A DNA stretch of 35,000 nucleotides from Glandiceps talaboti (taxonomy: Eukaryota > Hemichordata > Enteropneusta > Spengelidae). This document shows, piece after piece, positions 25,925-35,000 of the stretch. The DNA is taken from contig NC_135557.1 in NCBI RefSeq assembly GCF_964340395.1, positions 17,687,230 through 17,722,229 on the forward strand, written 5' to 3'. The position numbers and the translations under genes were made by a program. Positions within the stretch are counted from its first letter, which is position 1. Each line of letters begins with the position of its first letter. The notes beneath the pieces are model-generated. The model had not been told where the DNA came from. It made no database searches and saw only the letters and a list, made by a program, of their open reading frames with translations.

Positions 25925-27445
25925 ATGTGACACACCATAAAGACATGAAATATAGGGCTTTAGTACATTAAAGGCTAGGGAAGACATGCACGAGGCATCA
26001 ACTATTCCTGTGTTGTCACGTAGGGAGGTTGATTAAGCGTTTTTCATGCCTTGTGTTAATAAATAAAGATGTATGCCTTGTCATAGTAAATATTGAAGTA
26101 TCTACAGCAAATGCAATCTAACTTTACACTGTTGTAACATTTAGCACTTTACTCAGACAAGAATCAGAAATATAAAGTATTTCATGAATCTGCAAATTGT
26201 TTGACATAATTATTCAGCCAATATTTGAAGCACTTCTGGAAGGTCTTTGAATAATATTAAATGAACGTCAAGAAAATATTTATAAAAAATTCTGCCTCAG
26301 ATGAAAATGTGAACTTTTAGTATTTTAAAATGCTTAATGTAGCATCAGCTGTGTTTGTGAACGCTGTTTGTTGGGTAGTAAATAATCACATAAAACGCTG
26401 CTTAAGCTATTACATCATAATTCTAAAGCTGACAAATGTCTTTGCTGGCATTGATAATTCTTTTTATGTTGTTAGTAAATTTGACAGTACAATATAGATA
26501 TTCTAGTAAACATATACTAGGTTTTGAAATTGAATGTTTCGCGTATTTACTACCAAATCAGAGTGATAATTATAGAATTTGAAGTAGGCGGCACGATGCA
26601 TTTTACAAATAGTGTTTGTTTCGCTATGAATTACATAAGTAATATACAGGCACTGAAAGAATGCACGCGTATGAAATGTTACTTTTTATCTGACATTGTC
26701 TATATCATTGTTGTTCGTGTCATTAGTAAACACAAATCACTGCATGAGATGTAAATTAATATCGTGCTACCTAATTGAAACTCTAAAGTTACCTAGTGTT
26801 GGTAGTATATGTTACAGTAAGTGGAATACTACTGATACCCTATACATGTAATAAGCAGGAAATAAGCATCTATGTACTTCCGATGACATTATTGTTATCT
26901 GTCATTATGAGAACAGTTGATTGCATAATAGGATTGAGTTTGGTCGATCTCATGTAGTTGTATTCTGCTGGTATCACGCAGAGTGTCATGCACGTATGAT
27001 TAAACCTGTGAAGACAGGGGCAAATCATAAAGTTATTATCCATATATCCATAAATGCAGTGCTCAGCCTACAAATAAGTGACCTATCATTCTCTAAATGA
27101 AATCGTAATACTTTAAAAGTAGCATAATCTGCAATCTCAAGGATACGGATTTAAAGGATTAGCCAAAACGTGTTGTATCTTTACTATTGGGATTTGTATA
27201 CTTGTTCACTTTCTTAATGGTGTTATGGATCACACGTGATAGGCTCTACTGACTGTCAAGTGGCAGTTAGCGAGGTCTGTCATAGATTTCATAATTTCTT
27301 GGGATGATTCATACTACTCACTACATTTCTTTAATTATTTAGTAGTATATTGATAATATTTCAACTGTTACTGCCTGTTACCAATTCAAATAATACTTTA
27401 TACCGCTACGTATAATATCACATCGACCCCCAGTTTGAGATAAAA

Positions 27446-27447
<2 letters not shown>
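25925..27447. other. Gene-free AT-rich sequence
   Basis: The open frame at 26524-26754 has no recognisable family. No RNA or repeat seen. Confidence 0.5.
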
Positions 27448-27476
<29 letters not shown>

Positions 27477-27587
27477 TGTATGTATGTATGTATGTATGTA
27501 TGTATGCATGCATGCATGCATGCATGCATGCACGCACGCACGCACGTACGTACGTATGTATGTATGTATGTATGTATGTATGTATGT
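27448..27587. repeat. ATGT-ATGC-ACGC-ACGT-ATGT stepped array
   Basis: Fourteen ATGT units (27448-27503), seven ATGC (27504-27531), three ACGC (27532-27543), three ACGT (27544-27555), then eight ATGT (27556-27587). Units stay in one phase throughout. Degenerate TG-rich words continue to about 27620. Confidence 0.97.
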
Positions 27588-28210
27588 ATTCATGCCTGCA
27601 TGTGTGCGAGTGTATGTACGTGCAGTCTTGTGATATTGAAAGTTTGGGGCTTAATACTACGAGTGTATTTTGCGGTTTATTACAATTTGAACACGTGGGT
27701 GTTAATCGCGATAATACGAATATAACATCAAGGTGGCTTTCCATATCTTATTACATTACAAAAAAAATAGTCAATTAATTTGATTTTCAATAAGTTTGTA
27801 TCGAATTCTAATCAGTTCATCAATTTCATCACATGATTGAATCTTCATTCTTCTAAATGCCGCAGTTGCATATAATAGATTGTCATATGACATTTAGTCT
27901 TGGAGGCAAACCCCTTTGGGTCGCTGTAAGGTCAGGTTGAATTGGTTCGGTCTTGGTTTCTAAGCCGCAGTTATTCACTAGCTAGTTTGCAATCGATGAA
28001 TATCAGTCAATGTTTACTTAAAAGTGAAAATGTACCTTAAGATACAGTTAATCGTCTGCTGAAAGTTCTGCAGTTTGGCATATTTCAAGCGTTACTCAAA
28101 TGTGTTGTATATAGTGCGGCAAGCATAAGTTCAAACGATAGCCGAAGGATTTGAGACATCGACAACTACAGTCACACCACCAAGTCAGTGTATCTCTATT
28201 TCTAATACTA
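27588..28210. other. Gene-free AT-rich sequence
   Basis: Nothing recognised beyond the decaying tail of the preceding array. Confidence 0.5.
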
Positions 28211-28530
28211 GTGCATTCTATACTACAGCCCATTTCATGTTAGTGTTCACGCGCTTTGTTTGATCCAACCACGCAGAAACCAATACGAAAATTACACAGT
28301 CTACATTTTAAGATAACATGATCGGAATTCTTTGTACAATTCGTCTATTAAAACGAAATGGACCATTTATACCTACTACAGCTAGGCGCAGACACAAGGG
28401 TGCCAATGTTTTGCTCTCTGCGTTCAAGATGTCTGTATAGTGGCAACTTTCTTTAGCACAAAGTGTTGCAAGATTTGTATTCAATCTTTCAATCTTGCTA
28501 AGTGTGGCACGTGTATTGGCTTCTGCACGG
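28211..28530. repeat. Diverged dispersed repeat, copy 1
   Basis: Matches 32003-32280 in the same orientation through several blocks: TAGTGTTC, TTTGATCCAACCAC, the AGACACAAGGGTGCCAATG region, and TATTCAATCTTTCAATCTTG followed by GTGTGGCACGTGTA. Gaps and substitutions are many. Class unknown; no coding frame. Confidence 0.55.
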
Positions 28531-29006
28531 TAACACCAACTTGGAACGGACTGTATTTTTTATAAACAAGTTGACAGAATCTAAGGTCATCTGAAACTAG
28601 ACATGCATGTCAAAAAAACTTCATGTCGCTGTGTGAATATCAGAAATTGAATATCAGAAACGTTTACAATGTTGATATGTTGATCTTGCTTATATCAGAT
28701 ATCTTTATGTGTGGGTCATGGATTATCTTAACCCAGAGTCTGGAAAATTGAATAATTGATTCATCTTCTTCGAGAAAATACAGATCTACCATTTTTAATA
28801 ATAAAGATTGGTAGATCTTGCTCCATGTACTGAGTAACCCTAAGATAGTTATGTCTTTATTTATGTCTATGTACAATGTTGAATTATTAGTAGAGTCTTG
28901 TCCTGTCCATACTGTAAAGTGATTGCATTTTTCCTAAACGTGACGTATCAATTTGTTGTATAGATTACATAATAATTCAACTCCTGTAGAATGTGTTGAG
29001 ATAGAA
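28531..29006. other. Gene-free AT-rich sequence
   Basis: The short minus-strand open frame at 28664-28876 has no recognisable family. Confidence 0.5.
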
Positions 29007-29023
29007 TGCCTGTCTGCCTTTCC

Positions 29024-29070
<47 letters not shown>

Positions 29071-29072
29071 AG

Positions 29073-29106
<34 letters not shown>

Positions 29107-29217
29107 AAGTATGTATGTATGTATGTATGTATGTATGTATGTATGTATGTATGTATGTATGTATGTATGTATGTATGCATGTCTGTCTCTCCATTTGTCC
29201 GTCTGTCCGTCTGTCTA

Positions 29218-29300
<83 letters not shown>

Positions 29301-29340
29301 GCCCGCCTGCCTGCCTGCCTGTCTTCTGCCCGTCCGTCCG
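29007..29340. repeat. (CTGT)n-(ATGT)n-(CTGT)n-(CTGC)n array
   Basis: CTGT units with a few variants to about 29106, ATGT units 29109-29178, CTGT units to about 29300, then CTGC/CCGC units. The ATGT block is sandwiched between CTGT blocks. Confidence 0.96.
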
Positions 29341-32002
29341 TCTGAGCATCGTTACGTTAGTTGATGGGACTGGATACTTTTTGAGAGAAATTTGCCGTTG
29401 CTAATTACCATAATTTGCCTAATGAATGATATTCACGCATCAGGTTACAACTCTAGGTTTTTAAGTTCGTTAATAATTTCTTAATATCGTTACAAATATG
29501 AAATTGCATAATTAATGACAATGGTTTGTCATCAATGGAGTTTTCTGAATCTTATCAACTATTATGAACATATTAATAGTATCAACTTGTATATGCATAC
29601 TCATAATGATTGTGGCATACGCACAATATGACCAATTTGCATAATTGACTACCTTGAAAAATTATATATTGTAATTATAATCATTATCTGCTGATAACTT
29701 TGACTAACGGGTGGATATATTGATGAAGTAGAAAACCTGTCATTGGTTACTCATAATTAATTTATAGATGTATTCACGCTATCATGAGAAACGTCTATTT
29801 GGCTTTCATGGATGTGGCCTAATATGAATAATTTAAATGATCAATTATGTTTCATGATTACATTTATCATATATAGCCGCTCAGACTATTATCTCAATTG
29901 GTCAATAAATCGATGGCATCAAAGTTAATTCTCCCAAGAATTGCAAATAATGTTAAACTTTGCCATATGGAAGCTACTAATTATAAGTTCTTCCATTTGA
30001 AATTGAAAACGGAATCTCCAATGAGTTTGTCCCGAAGAATGTTATTCATTATGTTGTTCTATCCACATGTGGTCTACCCGTTTTCAATATCTTAGGATCT
30101 TATTTATATAATCCTACCTGAGTTATATATGTATTATTAATACTTGTATTTCCTGTCTCCACTTAACCTACAGCTAAGTTTTACAGAACTTTAAATTGGC
30201 AATAACAGGATATAACACTGGCTTACTCTTTTGTTGGGATATTTACGGTGTATCGATTACTACTTTGTCATTTGACGGAGTTGAGTATTTCTCTGAAGTA
30301 CAATTTGTCGTTCATATTACTTCCCTGTGGTGACAATAATGCTGGGAAATATCACTGTAAATTCTGACGTTGTAAGAGAAAGTACGCTAGGACAAAATTC
30401 TAGTTATGTGTCTTATTTATGTAGAACTACTGTAAATTAAGGCTATCAATGTCTTTACGAGTTATCACTGACTATACATCTTTCGACGACTTCAGGAACA
30501 ATTGTTTTACTCATTTATTATGCATGAATTTGGGAAATTAGCATTTTGTAAAATCCGCTCATATACGTCAGAATCAAAATACTTAACATGATGACGTCAC
30601 GCTGAAATGTATTGTCAGACGTCATCATCTAGGGTGTAATTGACAGTGAAAAGCAATTTCTTGGATCGATATAAGATAGTATGTTACGAGAGTCTCGGGG
30701 TAAGGGTTACAATCGGGTCAGATTAGAAATGTGTCGTTTAAAGTGGTATTTAGAAGAATGTATCTTAAATTTCTTGTTATCTATGGCAATAGAATAATAT
30801 ATACGACATATTATATGAATATGTGAGAACTATTAAAAATTGGCTATTAGACATTTCGAACCAAATTCCTTAAAGCAGAACTAGAGTCATATTCATGCTA
30901 CTAAAACACAGCCCGTGTGGTACAGGAGAGGGTGGTAGCACCCCACACCCCCTCTAGCAACCCTCCCCACACCACAACTTTGCTGTTCATTGAATGATGC
31001 AAAACCATGTTGGCATTTTCCCTAAGTCATAAGTTAATGAAGACATATAACAAATAAGGCATGGCTTTATACAGAAAATGAGTAAATTTCCCTAGGGACA
31101 GTTCAATTACACAAAATAAGTTTAATGTATTATCATCAAGTCAAGCATTGAATTGAATAGGGTGACACTTTCATCTTCATCATACAAACTTTACACATGA
31201 CATGTTTTTATATGTACTATCATTCATATAGGTCATCAGTCTTTGAAAGGGTGTGGCAAGGAGAAATCGTATATTCTTTACATTTGGTATTTCTTCAGTG
31301 TAATTGTAGTGGACAGGTTTTCATATAGTGTTCTTCGTTTATGGCCGACCGCACAACTGAACTCAAACTCAGGCAAAAATCCCCCCCCCCTCCCCCTCCT
31401 CATGAACGAAATTTCACAAGTTCGGAATTAGCAGGTTTATAAATGATGTAAACCATGATGAATATAATTGTAGCTGTTACACCACTACGAGCGATACTAT
31501 GTCAAAAAATACTGTAACAGTAAACTAATTAAAATACTTATGGAAAACCCAGCACTGTATATCACATTTAGCAGTAAATTATAATCAAACTTATCTACAT
31601 CTGAGTAGTGGCGTGAATACAGAATCTGTTATCATTGAAGGCGTGAACGTTTTCTAAATTTGGTTAGAAGTGAGAACATGAAGTTCAGCAATCACATTGA
31701 TGCCTGACCCCCCCCCCCCCCGGCTTCAATTGAACAAAGTTCGTATATTGAACTTGGGTAACATCATGCGATCGTCCCTTACTCTTACCTGTTCTCGCTC
31801 TTACTCACGTGCGTTCGGTTAATGTGTAAATACACTTTAGAGTTTTATCTATAGGCTTGAACACATGCATCTCAGTGACAATATGACATATGTGCCTAGA
31901 TGTTAGAGTTGCATGCAGAATAGTGAGTGTGGATCCATGCATATAATTAACAAGTAGATATCTATCGTGTCAAAATAGAAATGGACTTGTTGCCAACTTC
32001 GT
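29341..32002. other. Gene-free AT-rich sequence
   Basis: No gene recognised. A CATAATT word recurs several times between 29400 and 29760. A 10-bp inverted repeat lies at 30588-30597 and 30619-30628. C runs lie at 31381-31390 and 31708-31721. Confidence 0.5.
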
Positions 32003-32280
32003 ATAGAATGCCATACAGCTCTTATCGTGGTAGTGTTCGCTGAACCTGTTTGATACAACCACATATTCTGCACTTATTTACAGCCACATCGCAATTTTGT
32101 GCCTAAATGAAATAAAACCATTCAAACGTACGGCAACTAGATACAGACACGCGGGCGCCAATGTGTTTATGCGATGCATTTGGTGTCTGCATTGGTGCAT
32201 TTCATCTAAGAAACTGTGTTTATTCAATCTTGCTATCTTGAAGTGTAGCATATGTAGTTTGTTATTGCTTTCTACGTATA
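32003..32280. repeat. Diverged dispersed repeat, copy 2
   Basis: Direct-orientation partner of 28211-28530 (TAGTGTTC, TTTGATACAACCAC, AGACACGCGGGCGCCAATG, TATTCAATCTTGCTATCTTG, GTGTAGCATATGTA). The open frame crossing it (32097-32420) has no recognisable family. Confidence 0.55.
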
Positions 32281-32700
32281 CATGGTTGCATCAAACAGAG
32301 TCAGTGAACACTAAACGGGTTGTCTATACTGTATACGCACACAGAGTTGTGTACGTGCTACTCTGGGGGTTGTTTGCTATTCCATCGTACCCTGGATTTA
32401 AGCGTAAAAACCTTCTTTGACATACATAGAATTTAGTCTTTGTACTATGAAATAGCTCAAAATTAGAGATGTCGATGTGTGTTTATTGTTTAACGAAAAA
32501 AAATGTTATTTCCAAGCGACTGAAAACAAAAACAAGCCTATCAACCGCAAGACATGATATTAAATTTAAATGATATTACGTATTATTTGTTACTCTAATA
32601 TATTACGTAATCATACATTATTCCAAAATGGCACCTTATTAGAGTTCCGCTGCAGTTGATGTTGGTCATGCTTGTTCTTTAGGCTGGGGTCAGAATTTAC
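32281..32700. other. Gene-free AT-rich sequence
   Basis: Nothing recognised. Confidence 0.5.
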
Positions 32701-32900
32701 GGCGGGGGGGGGGGGGGGGCTGGGGGCTGGGGGCTGGAAAGAAATTATTTTATTTATTTTGGTCAAAAACTTTTTCGGAGCCCACCTTCGCGATCTCTAA
32801 ACATTTCATTTCGCACCGAAATGATCGCAAGAACTTTCGTAGCCCCTCCCCCGGCTGCGCATATTTCAATGTGGAATTATAAAGTAACCCCCCCCCCCCC
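32701..32900. repeat. G-run / C-run bounded segment with degenerate internal tandem
   Basis: A 16-G run (32704-32719) is followed by two CTGGGGG units, and 13 C close the segment (32888-32900). In between, ACTTTTTCGGAGCCC near 32768 and AACTTTCGTAGCCC near 32831 begin two loosely similar units of about 64 bp. The G-rich end could fold as a G-quadruplex. Confidence 0.6.
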
Positions 32901-33143
32901 GCTCCACTTCAGAGATGTACAGTATGGTACACTATACATTAACCTAAATGTCAAATCAACTTCCTCGTCCATACATAACGTACGGCGAGTTTTCTTTACA
33001 AATATATGTGGGCTTTGTGAAAAAAGGTCTCACATTGGGCTGTAATCTGTACTTGGAAATACTTAGCCAGCAGACTTTTCTCTTGCGATCTTATTTCTGG
33101 GCAACAGCTAGCAGCATCCCCCTTGATAGGTAGTGGGGAGGGT

Positions 33144-33164
33144 GTGGGAGGAGGCCCCTCCCAC
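33144..33164. other. Short GC-rich hairpin
   Basis: GTGGGAGG at 33144-33151 pairs perfectly with CCTCCCAC at 33157-33164 over a 5-nt loop, just outside the low-coordinate end of dispersed-repeat copy B. Function unknown. Confidence 0.5.
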
Positions 33165-33210
33165 GGTAAGCACTTTTTTTTGAAAATATTGACATGTAGG
33201 AGGCCATAGT

Positions 33211-33573
33211 GTCGTAATTATCGCCTGAAATGCAAATATCAAACCACGTGACAAACAGCTGAAATCGAGACCGAAATTAATTATTGGAATAGCGGACACG
33301 AACAGATGAGACTCTTGTCTCTATTACACTATAATTTGCAGAGATTAGCTATATGATTATTGAAATTTAAAATTGAGAGGAAGTTCTATAAAAGAGGCAA
33401 TTTTATTTATGTGCTTCCTCGTAATGTTTCTCTCCAATATCTACCATATATTGACTTCCTTTAAGATCCATCTAACATTTCAACATCTTCTCAAATAAAA
33501 TTAAAGGTGACTTAAAGTACTAAGGCAGAATGGTTTCCATGGAAAATCTACTTTTTTAAAAATCGGGACGTTC
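33211..33573 (-). repeat. Uncharacterised dispersed repeat, copy B
   Basis: Reverse-orientation partner of 17970-18390, near 97% identical over the core. It lacks the 81-bp segment present in copy A and carries about 20 bp (around 33530-33550) absent there. In element orientation a CT tract again lies upstream (AG on this strand at 34230-34374), but here it is separated by about 650 bp. Confidence 0.85.

Positions 33574-35000
<1,427 letters not shown>

Noticed and set aside
32097-32420. 107-residue open frame
   Set aside because: Begins at TTG and crosses a diverged dispersed repeat; composition looks non-coding and no family is recognised.

Overview
This is metazoan, AT-rich nuclear DNA with low gene density. 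It holds one convincing protein-coding gene, an intronless carbohydrate sulfotransferase near the left edge (242-1627). The rest is non-coding sequence packed with tetranucleotide and dinucleotide arrays, and by adding up coordinates these arrays cover about 3.5 kb, or roughly a tenth of the window. The gene family (CHST1/CHST3-like, type II Golgi enzymes), tRNA-headed SINEs, short inverted-terminal elements and many long GATA/GACA/ATGT/CTGT arrays fit a marine invertebrate, either a deuterostome or a lophotrochozoan. I cannot place it more closely from sequence alone.

Layout. 1-1.7 kb: sulfotransferase with an in-frame stop just upstream, a membrane anchor, both PAPS-binding motifs and a poly(A) signal. 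1.7-7.4 kb: unique AT-rich DNA broken by GTCT, GATT, CATA, GATA/GACA and CT arrays. 7.47-7.72 kb: a 252-bp MITE-like element with 19-bp terminal inverted repeats (18/19 matching), and a related end at about 11.27 kb. 10.65-11.01, 20.47-20.81 and 25.63-25.92 kb: three tRNA-derived SINE copies, with A and B boxes clearest in the middle one. 13.5, 17.9 and 34.2 kb: long CT/AG tracts. 17.97-18.39 and 33.21-33.57 kb: two copies of an uncharacterised dispersed repeat in opposite orientation, about 97% identical over their core. 19.7-24.0 kb: the densest simple-repeat zone, including a palindromic pair of arrays (22504-22994). 28.2 and 32.0 kb: two diverged direct copies of another repeat. 32.7-34.2 kb: G/C homopolymer runs and a word-rich degenerate repeat with a 22-bp perfect palindrome.

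Only the sulfotransferase has visible coding character. The other long open frames are translations of simple repeats, or have no start codon usable in a eukaryote and no recognisable family. I see no operon, CRISPR, prokaryotic or viral system. The most unusual material is the internal architecture of the tetranucleotide arrays: neighbouring blocks usually differ by a single substitution, one array makes a closed four-step cycle, one has a near-symmetric 30-50-30 unit layout, and one pair forms a large palindrome. The small families of uncharacterised dispersed elements are the other point of interest.
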